From contig NC_135563.1 in assembly GCF_964340395.1 (NCBI RefSeq), positions 16,210,651 through 16,274,650 on the forward strand: 64,000 bases of DNA, written 5' to 3'. Below, in pieces: positions 25,446 through 37,700 of the stretch; positions within the stretch are counted from its first letter, which is position 1; every line of letters begins with the position of its first letter. The notes beneath the pieces were generated by a model. That model saw only the letters and a list, made by a program, of their open reading frames with translations, did no database searches and was not told where the DNA came from. A program made the translations under genes and the position numbers. The stretch comes from Glandiceps talaboti. Taxonomy: Eukaryota; Hemichordata; Enteropneusta; Spengelidae.

Positions 25446-27856
25446 GTATGTTTACATATATATATATAGTATCTTGCACCAGTAAAATAATTATATTTAC
25501 ATAATCTGATTATGCGACATCAAAATCTCAGTCTCAATGCTATAACATAAAATACTATATTCATGTCGGATGCATTTTGAGCTTGACTAAGAATTGCCAT
25601 TCACAATTAAAATACTAAGTTACGTAATGGTAATAACTGATATGTCTGTCTGGACTGGTGACTCATAAAATGATCGTGCAAGGGTCTCCATAAAAATTGA
25701 GATTTATTTTTGAAGAAACAAATTGAAAACTATTAATTTTAATGAAAATTATAACGTAATAGCTCAAATCACTGTGATATTCTGTGTAATCTACTTTATT
25801 AGACAGTAACTAAGGACGCTTTCATTCGGTTCAACGAGGTCAAACTCAAAGTGACCAACGGAGACGAATGGCCGTCCTTTGGCCTTCCAAACAACAAAAT
25901 ATTGCACGATTCTTGAATTGAACACGGCCAGAACGTCGTTATATAAGTATGAAAACACTAACCTGATCAACTCTGCACCAGATCAAAGTTGCGAGAAGGA
26001 AACAAAAATATTAAAATCGTAACGTTGTGTTTTCACTACTGTATGGTATTTAAAATGGCTACAATATTTTCTCTATCACCCTGATATAACGCTTCGCATG
26101 ATTGGCTTAGCTTGTGAAAAGCGCCATCAAGAGGCGGGTATTAACCACCTAATGTTTATCACCGTTATGATGTATAAAATGTAAAAAAAATATGGACTAT
26201 ACCTATAAAGACAATGCAAATGCTCTAAGTCAGGTAGAAATAAAATTCCTAGTTCATAGCACGGTGTTGTAATCATTTTTGACCATTGAGGAATCTGACC
26301 AATTAGAAGTGAGTTTTCAAATAACTACCGGAAACATTTGCAAAGGATTATGGGTCATAGCTAAACCGAAAGCAAAACAACACATACCCCAGGGTGGGGT
26401 GGGGATTATATTAGTCAAAAGCATTAATAATCTTTATGATACATTTACATGTAATACAAACATCCTTCCAAATAAGATATATTCTACTGAGAAGTGCAAA
26501 TTGGTACTTTCATTGTCTTGTTTTTTTGATATCTATTTTTAAAAAAATATATTTTTACTGTAACAGTTTTGTCATAAGATGATCTAGGACGTGCATCAAA
26601 ATTGCTTGCAATTGTCCATTGTGTAATTGACTTTGATGCAGACAAGGTAGTAGGCAAAATATATATCATGCACTACAAGTATATGAAATTCAGAGTAAAT
26701 GGGAGCGAGATGACTAAAATATTTCCATTGACGAGTATAATAATGCAAATAAATATATCGGAAAGACCTGGGAAAGACAGAGTACCCAGTCTCTCTGGGT
26801 ATCAGAGATGTTAATCGATATGACAAGTCGTCAACATATATAACTTTATTACACAACTGTATCGGCAGTGACTACAGTGTGGTAAACAACAACAACAACA
26901 ACAACAACATTAATAACAACAATAAAACAATTTCTCTCTCTCTAACACTAACACATTAATAACTTTACATGTTTTCAAAAAATTAGCAATACAAGGAGAA
27001 GGTGGTAAAATGTATTGCATATAATATTTAAAATATATAAATTTCTGATTTATATCACATTTTTTCATTGTATACCTTAAAATTGAATAGTCTAAAATAA
27101 AATGCATCTCATCATCAACTAAATTTAAATCACATCTTCTACAAAATGTGATGATTATAAAAAATAAAGTTTTGTAAATTGTATTGTAAATTGTATTGAC
27201 TTTTTAGCGACTGTATATTCAAACACCCCCTGGGAATGGTATACGACACATTTAGCGTGCACGTGACCCTCATACGCATGGCATTTGATACATGATATAT
27301 CCAAGAGGATTTGATGATGCGGCGGTTGAAGATTATGTACTACGCCGCGCCCACTGGACCCTTGCGTTACGGTATATTTATTGATGTTTATAGCTTCATA
27401 CTACAGCGCTACTTTATTGAAACAAACTTTCAATTATACTACATAGTACAGAACCAATCTTTAGCGCACAAGTGACTATCTCTGTGGAAAAATATTTAAA
27501 CACCATAAGCATGGAAGTGTTATACTTCCATGCTATAAGCAAGAGGTTATAGAAGGTCACAGACTGCAATCCGATTCCAAGAAATCGAACTTTCCAAAGT
27601 TGTGCGCAATTGTTTGAAATTGTACGAACACAGTCAGAAACTTTGCGAAAATGAAATGATATGTTTTGCTTTCACGGACATGAAAGCTGAGTATAGCTTA
27701 CGTATTATGTATATTTTCGGATGATCATAATCCATAATTCATGACACCGGGTATCACACTCACGCCTACAAGTAGTCCTGCTTGCAGACGGTACGGTGCA
27801 CGGGTCTAGGTTACATGACCCTCGAAGGGCTAGGGCAAGCAGAACTAGTATACAAG

Positions 27857-30800
27857 ATGGCGTCGTTCACAGATGACAAAAAACTCCTACAGCGTTTCCA
27901 AAGCTATCCAACTCTATTCAATCTCAAGATAGAGCAGAAATGGGAACCAGGGCAGTTGTCTCGTCAATTGAAGCGAACTTATGGAAGGCTAAAACGAGAA
28001 AAAGAGATTGAACCAACTGATACTCTGGATGAGATTCGACGAGACAACCTACTTGCCTTTCTCGCTATAAAACTTGAGAAGTACTCCGAGGCAAGAGGTT
28101 TAATCGACAGTGTACGGAAAAAAGACCCGGAGAATCTCATCGCTTTAACAAACCAAGGAATATCATTTGTTAAACGTGAAAGAGTATATGAAGCAAAGAA
28201 TTTACTAAGAGAAATTGAGGAGTTGCAGGATGAAAAACGGTGTGGAAAAGATGCTGCCAAAGCAAGAATTATCATTGCAAACGCAGAATTAGCATACAGC
28301 TATTCCAGATTTGGACCAAAGTACCATCAACTTGCACTGGAAAGTTTCAATCAAGTTTTGTCAGAAGCCAAGAACAGTGTGATTTCATCGGATTACATAG
28401 TGATGTGGAATTATGGCCTTTCACTTGTTTATGTGCGGAGTTTGAAAACATCCAATTACTGTGAAGACGACAAATTCAATGCAGATGAATATTATAGAGA
28501 AATAATCAAACTACTATATCCAACTGTAACTTCTTGTGATTTGCCAGATTTCCAAGGAAAAGGTTGGGTCAAGTTGGGTGAAGCAAGTATTGCTTATTGC
28601 TTTATACCAAAGAAATTAAAACGTAAGAATATTAAGCTACCGGACTATCTATCTACTGATGACTGTTTCAATAATGCTGAAGAGTTTGCACCTAATGATC
28701 ACCATGTTTTGGAAAGAATAGGCCGATACATGAGACAGTCTGTGAAAAACTTTGATTCAGCAATACAGTACCTTGAAAGGGCATGTGATGTTTTACCAAC
28801 AACTTTCGCATACCATCATCTTGGCTTGGCATACAAAGACAAGTGGAAGCAAGATATTGAACGCCGTAGAAGACTGGAAACATGTGGAAGATATCAAAGA
28901 TGGGATAGGCCTCGGAGAGGAAGGTCTAATAGAGGTCGTGCAAGAGGGAGAGGGAGAAGTCGTGGTAGGGGTTATGATCAAGATCATCGCTACTCATCAT
29001 ATGAAACACAGCAAAGAACAGGTACAGAATAGTAAACCACCTTAGAAATTATTTCTTTCTAATTCTACCAATCATTTTGTAGCTTGAATGAAATCATTTG
29101 CGGCAGTAACTTCACATTTTAAAAGCAAGAAAAGAATTTTATTTGAAAATTGATAAGAGTTTTTCAGTGTCATTTTTGTTTCATATGAATATAATAATAT
29201 TATATATTTTTCTACTTACTGAACATATGATTTACATTTATCAACTGGTAACCTGGAGACGTATGGCGTCATATTTAGTCAAATATCTCAATGGCATATT
29301 TTTAATTCAAACTTTTTAAATTGGACAGCAAATTTAGCACACAGTTTGGCCAAACCTTTTGCTAGATTTGCTGTTCTGTTGTATTCATGATTTATTTTGT
29401 ATATAACATTGACAAAAATAGTTCAAGTTCACAACCTTGCTAATCATGTGTAGTCTTAAATTGAAGTGTATCTATAGTCATTGACTTGTTGTCGGTTGTC
29501 TTTTTTGCATCTCTGCACGTCTCTTGGCATGACTTATATCTTATATGTAAATACAAGAATGATGTAATGTTGGTTTGTCATCTCTTTTCTCCAGGTCATG
29601 TAACACCACAACAGGAACCTCACTCTGCTCCCTATCAAACTGAATGCCATGCAACAAATGACCAGTTTAGAGATTTTTCATCAATGCCAATCCCTGCTGT
29701 GCATAACAGAGATGATCAGTACACATGTCCTCAAGGGGCTGCAGCTACTCATTCATTAGTTAATAACTCTAGAAGTGGAAAAAGCAGAAATCAATCCAGT
29801 CATGGCTTTGGACGCAGAGGGAGCTTGCATTCTATGAGCCATCAATATACTTCAATTGAAAAAAGGGGTAGTAATGATAGGGAAGGAGCAAGTGGAGAAT
29901 TTCAAGGAGGAACTGGTGAGTGTTGGAATGACTGTAGCAACAGAAGTGACAGAGGCCATGGGAGTGAGAGAGTTTTGCATTCAGATAGAAGGAGAGATGA
30001 TGGGTTTGTGAGAAATGGTCGGTATCAGAGAAATCTTTGGAGAGGTAATGGTACAGTGAATGCTGGGACATCATGTGATGAAATGATGAGTGGATTCAGC
30101 AGACTAACATTACATGATCAACACATAGTTCAGCACCAGTATGGAAGTAATGCACCATACAGCTCAAGTTTGCAGCCATCTCACCAAACTTCAACTGGAG
30201 GAAATCATTACCAAACACCAGATGGATATTATCATGGAAAAAAGAAACAGTTTTCACCAAAGCCACGAAGAAAATACTACCAGATGAAGAAGGTTGAAAA
30301 TCCAGTAGACCCTGGTAATCCCTTACTTCTGAAGGCCAAGGAATATTTCATAAAAGCAAATGAATTGACAAAGGGCACATTCAGTTATGGTCTGGCAGAC
30401 ATTGCTAGAGTTAAAATTTCTTTAGATGAAGATTTTGAGGATGCAGTAGATTATTTTCGTTTGGCTTTAGGTCCGGATTTAATTTATTCCCCCCTGGAAG
30501 CCTCTCTGATCTATGAACAGTGGGGTTTGTGCTTAATTAAAAATGGTCAAGAAGAAAATGGAAAGAATTTGCTTAGAAAGGCAATTGAAAGTGCTGCCAA
30601 AGTTAAGTATCATGCCAAAGTAGCATTTCCTGAACTAGAAGATTTACTTAAGGCAGAGAATGTAAGATATGGAAGTGATGCCAGACCTGTGAAAGAGCTA
30701 GCACAACTGTACAGGTTAATTGAAAGCTATTCAGAATCACTACAGCTGTCAGAGATTGCATATCACAGAGATTCCAGTGATAAAGAAATTGAAGACTTAC

Positions 30801-31474
30801 TGTTAGATAATCTGAACAAACATGGCGGCTCTCATTCCAGACTTTTGGGTACGTTGTTAAAGAGAAATGGTAACTTCATCACCTCAGAAATGATGCATCG
30901 AGTCAACAGAAAAGCTGTGGATGAGCAAACCAAGGTAGCTTTAGACATTCCAAGAGACATCTTCCAAGATACCTTCGCAGAAACTTTCAATTTGCCATCT
31001 GAAGAATTTGATTATGAATATGATATCTTTGTTATGTATGGCCGCCATGATACCGAGTTTGCAAGACAAGTCCTTTTGTCTATTATTGAAGATTATCTTG
31101 GTCTCGATTGCTGTTTTCCAGTCAGAGATTTTGATGAAGAGGCAGACTTTATCACTGAATGTGGAAATGCTGTCATGAAGAGCTGTTGCATGATCATTGT
31201 TGTTTCGCGTAGATTCATCCGTGATTATAAAGATGCATTGCCTCTGATAGCTGAGAAAATAAGTCAACGGAAACATGGCCAACTTGTGCTCTGTATCACA
31301 GAAGATGATACCAATCTACCTGATGAGATGAAAGTTTTCCCCATAGTGGAATGTTCCCATCTGAATCATGTAGAAATGAGTGTTGCTGATGATGAAAAGT
31401 TGGCTAAACTTGCTCCAATTCGTGACAACCTATTTCAAGCATTTACAGATGTATCATACAGTCAGAGTTGTTGA
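27857..31474 (+). CDS. TPR (TTC22-like) - RG-rich - TIR domain protein, copy 1
   Basis: The two coding exons are 27857-29021 and 29595-31474, joined in phase 1 (GTACAG donor, TCTCCAG acceptor), for 1014 aa. The chosen start lies in AAGATGGCGTC, shared with the downstream paralogue; an in-frame ATG at 27782 has no counterpart there. Residues about 1-335 are helical repeats of TPR type, resembling TTC22. Residues about 340-376 form an Arg/Gly-rich box with several RG steps. Then come about 220 polar Ser/Asn/Gly/His residues, a basic FSPKPRRK element, a second helical block from about 610, and a TIR domain from about 858 to the end. TIR box 1 is YDIFVMYGRHD; box 2 is the RDF-containing DCCFPVRDFDEEADF; SCCMIIVVSRRFI forms the next strand. 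No signal peptide or membrane segment is seen, so a cytosolic protein is likely. TIR domains act in innate-immune adaptor signalling or NAD hydrolysis; which applies here is unknown. AATAAA follows the stop by 100 bases. Confidence 0.85.
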
Positions 31475-31573
31475 ACCATTACATGTGGCTCCAGCTCCAG
31501 AGGCATGTATGTGTCACAAAGTAGGAAGTGGTGATCATTCTCAGAATGACAATGAAAAACAAATGACAGTATG

Positions 31574-31579
31574 AATAAA
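31574..31579 (+). terminator. Poly(A) signal of TPR-TIR copy 1
   Basis: AATAAA occurs 100 nt after the stop of copy 1, with a second hexamer about 15 nt further on. Confidence 0.5.
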
Positions 31580-31653
31580 ATAGAAGCAAATAAACGAATC
31601 AAGTCATATTTCTACATCAGATTTTAATCAGATTTGCGTTATATTTATCATGC

Positions 31654-32061
31654 AAATTCCCCCAGCAGTGTAACACAGTGGTGAAAGTACATAAGTGTTA
31701 CATTACCTTCTGCACTAAAGGTTCACTGATATAGACCATCACTAATGTACCACTACATGACTCTGCCACTGGTATGTAGTGAAGACATTTCAGCGTTACG
31801 TTAGTGGTACATACGTCAGTGTACCACCAGTTGGTAGTGTATTGTCAATGGTACTGGTAGCCCACCAGCAGCGGTACACTAGTGTAGTTCAACATTAACA
31901 TACTGCTACATTTCTCCACTGCTGATACATTGTATGTACGACACTGAGTATGAAACTCAACAGATGGTACCGCTAAAAATCTAGGTATACAGATGTAGCA
32001 CCAAGGTCAGTAACACTGCAGTTACACATAGTACATGTAGAGTTACACTTGTGGGGAATTT
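31654..32061. mobile_element. Terminal-inverted-repeat element, MITE-like
   Basis: AAATTCCCC-CAG-CAGTGTAAC at the left is inverted as GTTACACTTGTGGGGAATTT at the right. The interior of about 370 bp has short GGTAC/GTACC inversions and no coding capacity. Confidence 0.45.
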
Positions 32062-33564
32062 CTGTGTGTATAGTGCACACTATCTGATGAAATAGCCATG
32101 GGACAAGTGTCATATCCCCATGTTTTGTAGTGACAAAGCATGTAAAATAAATGAAGTATGCTCAGTACTCAGATATAGATTATATCTTGTCACATTCCTT
32201 GAAAAAGCTTCTCGATTATTCCATTTATCAATAATTATACATAAACTATAACATATACTTGTGTAATAATAATAACAATATGAATGCAATATACATGTGA
32301 ATATATGCCTCTGATGTAGGGAGGCGAGATGGTTTTATCGGTTTGTTTATATCTGTAGAAGGTATCTGTGGAAGGTAATCAGTTTGAAGTGTTGACTTAC
32401 TAGTACCAACTGATGAATGTTGAAGTTGACAGTAACAGTCACACTTGATTCAAATCACATGTAGCATTTTAATCAGTAAATAGAGTTATGGGATCTGGGT
32501 CCCAGTGGTTTTATGCTTTGATGAGTTACCGACACAAATTACATTAAATGTCTTTGAATGAACTTATCTCGCTCATGATTGCCACTAGCAAGCAAATGCA
32601 CCACATTTTATTTGGGGTAACAGTGACACTTTTAATTTCTCCAACTCCTTGGAACACACATTCTTGCTACCCACCAGTAAGGCATAACAGATTAAAGTTG
32701 TCCACTGTTCTACCATATCCCTAACTTAAGACACAGTGGTGGTTTATTGACCATTCAGAAACAAACAGCAGCGACATAGCCTGAACAGGCAACTTATATG
32801 TATAGATTCCAAGCTGGACCCTTTTACATTTGCTGAGTAATGCAAGACAAATTACAAACAACAACAAACCAAAAAAGAAAAGAAAAAAGTAGAAAAACTT
32901 TATTGTAGACAAATATCTAAATGTGATGACTATGAAATCAGTGTAATCTTTAAGAAATATGGTATGTACATAAATTCATAATACTGATACAAAATACTTT
33001 GAAATAGTGAATGTGATTCTTATTGAGTTATCATACATTCTAATTCTTGCCAGGACCAAATATGAAATAAAGACCAAAGACCTATTTGACATTGTTATTC
33101 AAGTTTAATTGTACTATTGGGTTGATTTGTATGATGGTACTATATATATTCTTCATCCTTGTGTAAAAAGGATATGATTAACATTTTATATAAACACAGC
33201 TAAATTTTATTCATTATAGCTAAATGTATTTCAATTTCTATCGAATCCTATCTACATATACTTGTGGACGAACCTTATTGAAGGCACAAACAATATCAGA
33301 CATTTCTGATTCTGTCAACTTGGTAACATTAATAAATATCACACCAAGTTAAGGTCAAATAATATGCCAATCACTATCGTAAAAAAACCAACAATAACAT
33401 GATTTATACATCAAAAGGAAGCCAGCGATTATATTATTATGCTGAAGGGTTGGTTAATTGTTGTGCATGTAACATTGTGTTGGTAGATTATCATAAGGCA
33501 GGGTCTAGTACCACCCTGGTGTGTCAATAGTCCATTATAATAGATCTAGACACTTCATTATTCT

Positions 33565-33764
33565 AGCTGCAACTACATGGTCGTACATTGTGGCGTTAGT
33601 TTTGATTCTGCGTTGTTTTAATTTGTTTTCACGGGTTTTTTCGTTCCGGGGTTTAATTGCAAAACTAACTTGCATTTACGTGTAAACCCCGGAATGAAAA
33701 AAAAAGTTTACAAAACAACATAATACAACTCAAAATCAAAACTAACGCTACAACTATTGCAGCT
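33565..33764. mobile_element. 200-bp palindromic element, MITE-like
   Basis: The left half (AGCTGCAACTA, GCGTTAGTTTTGATT, TTCCGGGGTTTA) is repeated in reverse order and orientation in the right half (TAAACCCCGGAATG, AATCAAAACTAACGC, TAGTTGCAGCT-like end). The whole unit can fold on itself. Confidence 0.65.
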
Positions 33765-34173
33765 ATCCGTTATCCATAATAGTATACGTAGTAGTACTCG
33801 AACTCGGAAGTACAACAATAAGCTAACTGAGTTCATTTAAGGTCATTCGGGCATTAGATGGTTCTAGAAGAGCGACGACAGGCACACAAAGCTTTCAGTA
33901 ACATGAAGTTTGATTCGTCTACGCATGGAAGTATCATGGTCTACGTAAGAGACTGTATAATTGAATCATTTGTCATCGCATCATGAAGCGGACCGAAGGA
34001 TTTGTTTTCTGTCGGCAAACCCATACATAGACACCAGACCCGCACTCTTCACGATATGCAAATATTGAAATATATTGTCTCGTCCTAGATGACATCATAC
34101 ACGTCTTTATTTTAATTTGACCAATTATGATAGACCTCTTGTTTACTATTTCGAAACATTCGCAAAGAGTTGT

Positions 34174-34183
34174 GGGAAACTCC
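34174..34183 (+). promoter_or_regulatory. NF-kappaB-like site upstream of TPR-TIR copy 2
   Basis: GGGAAACTCC matches the kappaB consensus GGGRNWYYCC at every position, about 520 bp before the ATG. It directly follows a GCAAAGAGTTGTGGGA motif. A ten-base consensus occurs by chance, so regulation is only suggested. Confidence 0.3.
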
Positions 34184-34502
34184 TAGTCCCTAGCCCTTTA
34201 ATTTTTAAACACCGTGTACGCCAACTTTTGACATTAATGTAATCGCGCTTCTACCATCGACTTCCAGCCTCGCACTGTAAACTTTATCGTATACGTGTTA
34301 TGACGTGGATGAGAATTAGTACCTCAGGACCGTATTTGACATACGTACATGGGGGTAAAAGGACGATACAGATGTCAGTTTGTGCAACGCGCAACTACTG
34401 TGAACAGTTAGTAAACAATCGTACGTAACTCAAGAGATCAGCATTACGTCATGAACAACAAGTTTTTTTCCCGTGTAGTTTCGTGTTGTGTGTGATCTTA
34501 CA

Positions 34503-34508
34503 TATAAA
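34503..34508 (+). promoter_or_regulatory. Possible TATA box of TPR-TIR copy 2
   Basis: TATAAA lies about 200 bp before the ATG at 34706, at a distance compatible with a short 5' UTR. No initiator was identified. Confidence 0.2.
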
Positions 34509-34705
34509 CTCTATCCATGGACTTCACATGCCTGTACGTAGCGATATATTCTCTAGACCATAGAGAGAGGAGAAGAAAATATACAGAACTGGGAACGTCG
34601 TTTGTAAAGGTCATTTTAGGTCACCGTCTCTGCAAAACTTGCCAAGATGCGAATCATGAACACAGCCATTGCAATGTCGTGATTACAACATAACAAGAAA
34701 GCAAG

Positions 34706-37700
34706 ATGGCGTCTGTAAGAACTAACGAACAACTTCTGGAGTGTTTCCAAAACTACCCAAATTTATTTAGTCTGAAGTTGGAGCAGATATTGGAGCCGAA
34801 ACAGCTGTCACGTGAGTTAAAAAGTGCCTATGAGAAGCTGAAGAGAGAGAAAAAGAGTGAACCCAAAGATACTATTGATGAGGTACAAAGAGATAATCTG
34901 ATAGCATTTATTGCTATGAAATTTGAGAAATATTCCGAAGCAAGACAAATAATTGAAAGTGTGCGAGAGAAAGATCCAGAAAATCTCATTGCCTTAACCA
35001 ACCAAGGAATATCGCTTGTCAAGCAGGAAAAAATTAGGGAGGCTAAGGAAGTACTGCAGGAAATAGAGAAATTGCAGGATGAGAAACAATATGGAAAAGG
35101 CATTATCAATGCCAGAGTTACCATTGCCAAGGCAGAATTAGCATATAGTTATTCCAGATTTGGACCAGGATACCACCAAATTGCTATTGAAAACTTCAAG
35201 GAAATTTTGTTGGAAGCTAAAGACAATACAGTTCATTCAAACTATATTGTGATGTGGAGTTATCGCCTTTCAGTTGTTTATACAAGGTGCTTAAAGGACC
35301 AAAATTACTGTGAAGATGATAACTTCAATGCTGATAAGTATTATGCCGAAGTTATCAAATTGTTACACCCAACTGTAACTTCTTGTGAATTACCTGATTT
35401 CAAAGGAAAGGGCTGGGTTAAGTTGGCTGAAGCAAGCAACGCTTACAGTGTCATACCACAGTCTCTAAAAAAGAGGAACATCAAACTACCAGATAATTTC
35501 TCCACTGATGACTGTTTTGAGAAAGCTGTCTACTTTGCCCCAGATGATCACCATGTTTTAGAAAGAGTGGGATGGTACACACAACAATCCAAGAGAGATT
35601 ATGATTTAGCTATCTCCTATCTTAAGAGAGCTGTTACTAAACTACCAACTGCTTGTGCATACCACCATCTGGGATTGGCCTACAGAGACAAATGGAGGCA
35701 AGAGAATGAAGAACAAAGAAACCACCAGGGAATGACTGGTACATATAGGAGAGAAAAGAGACAAAGATATCAGATCAGAGGACATGTTAAGGGAAGAAAC
35801 TCATCACAAACTTTCAGGAGACAAACAGGTAAATGTAGTGAACTTTTGATTGCAGAGTATATAACATAATTGAAGGCATCTATTTTGTCAAAATACACTT
35901 AGTTAAAACAACATCTTTTTGTAAATGAGGTAACTTTCACAACAGTTGATTTGATAAATCAGAAGTGTTTGAGACCTTGAGATGTATGAAATTGAAACTG
36001 TTTTCCCACATCTAATACATTTTCATAGGCAATTGATAGATGCATATTGTGTTTTCATACAACAGGACAATGGCACCCAAGACATGAAAGTTACACAGTT
36101 TCCACTCAAACTGATCATGAAGTTCATGAACAGTTAACAGAATGTTCATCAATACCAGATCCAAACACGAATGATACGAATCCTTGTGATCAAGAGACCA
36201 ATATCTTTATAAGGAAGCATGACAGAAATGAAGTGGATTGTGATGACAATAGTATAAGACCCTATAAGTACAGTGGACATGAGATCGATGGACATGATGA
36301 CAAGAGAAGAATACAAGACTCTCAGTGTGACCAAAGTTCCAGGCATTGCGATTCAGGACTTGATAGATTGGACCAGTTCAGTGAAAAGGATGACACTTCC
36401 TCCAACTCTGACAAGTTCAGAAGAAACAGCAACTCAACAGCAAAACAGCAATCTACCCCAGCAGGTTATCAGACTCACACTACTTACCAAGGAAGGAAGA
36501 AACAGTTTTCACCCAAACCACAACGAAAACATTCTCACATGATGAAAGCTCAAAATGTGATAGACCGTGGTAACCCTTTACTCCAGAAAGCCAAATGTTA
36601 TCTTGAAAAAGCAGATGAGTTAGCACAAAATGGAGGCAGTTGTATTCTAGTAGATCTTGCAAGGGTTAATATTTCCCTTGGTGAGGACTTTGAAGGTGCT
36701 ATGGATTCCTTTTGTTTGGCTTTGGGTCCAAATGTACGCAACACTCCCCTGGATGCTTCCAGAGTCTATGAACAATGGGGTCTATGTTTAATTGAAAATG
36801 GCCAAGTGGAGAATGGAAAGAATTTACTTAGAAAGGCAATAGAAAGTGCAGCCAAAGTCAAATATCATGCCATAATGGCATTTCCAGCACTAGAAGACAT
36901 ACTGAAGACAGAAAATGAAACACAACGAAGTGATGCCAGACCTGCGAAGGAGCTAGCACAACTGTACAGGTTAATTGAAAGCTATTCAGAATCACTAGAG
37001 CTGTCAGAGATTGCATATCACAGAGATTCCAGTGATAAAGAAATTGAAGACTTGCTGATAGATAATCTGAACAAACATGGTGGCTGTAATTCCAGACTTT
37101 TGGGTACATTGTTGAAGAAAAATGGTTACTTCATCACCTCAGAAATGATGCACTGCATCAATAGAAAAGCTGTGAATGAGCAATCCAAAATAGCTTTAAA
37201 CATTCCAAGAGACATCTTCCAAGATACCTTCGCAGAAACTTTCAATTTGCCATCTGAAGAATTTGATTATGACATCTTTGTCATGTATGGCCGCCATGAT
37301 ATTGAGTTTGCAAGACAAGTCCTCTTGTCTATTATTGAAGATTATCTTGGTCTCGATTGCTGTTTTCCAGACAGAGATTTTGAGGAAGAGGCAGACTTTA
37401 TCACTGAATGTGGAAATGCTGTCATGAAGAGCTGTTGCATGGTCATTGTTGTTTCACGTAGATTCATCCGTGATTATAAAGATGCCTTGCCTCTGATAGC
37501 TGAGAAAATAAGTCAACGACAACATGGCCAACTTGTGCTCTGTATCACAGAAGATGATACCAATCTACCTGATGAGATGAAAGTTTTCCCCATAGTGGAA
37601 TGTTTCCATCTGAATCATGTAGAAATGAGTGTTGCTGATGATGAAAAGTTGGCTAAACTTGCTCCAATCCGTGACAACCTATTTCAAGCATTTACAGACG

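Larger units (their letters stand above)
23781..27856. other. Spacer between MAP9 and TPR-TIR copy 1
   Basis: This spacer holds both upstream regions of divergent genes. No coding exon is recognised. It contains a hairpin repeat at 25127-25160, 50-bp tandem repeats with inverted fragments at 25169-25445, a CAA repeat near 26884-26930 and a perfect 10-bp-arm hairpin at 27509-27533, some 320 bp before the copy 1 start. A GCAAAGGATTATGGG motif is at 26340. Confidence 0.6.
31475..34705. other. Spacer between the two TPR-TIR genes
   Basis: This spacer holds the 3' UTR of copy 1 (to about 31600), a terminal-inverted-repeat element (31654-32061), non-coding AT-rich sequence (32.1-33.5 kb), a 200-bp palindromic element (33565-33764) and the upstream region of copy 2 with the kappaB-like and TATA-like motifs. 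Confidence 0.6.

Noticed and set aside
27782-27856. Upstream in-frame ATG of TPR-TIR copy 1
   Set aside because: The extra 25 residues have no match in copy 2 and the segment begins in a dispersed repeat; the AAGATGGCGTC start is shared by both copies.
34056-34063. Octamer ATGCAAAT upstream of TPR-TIR copy 2
   Set aside because: An eight-base match in AT-rich sequence is expected by chance.
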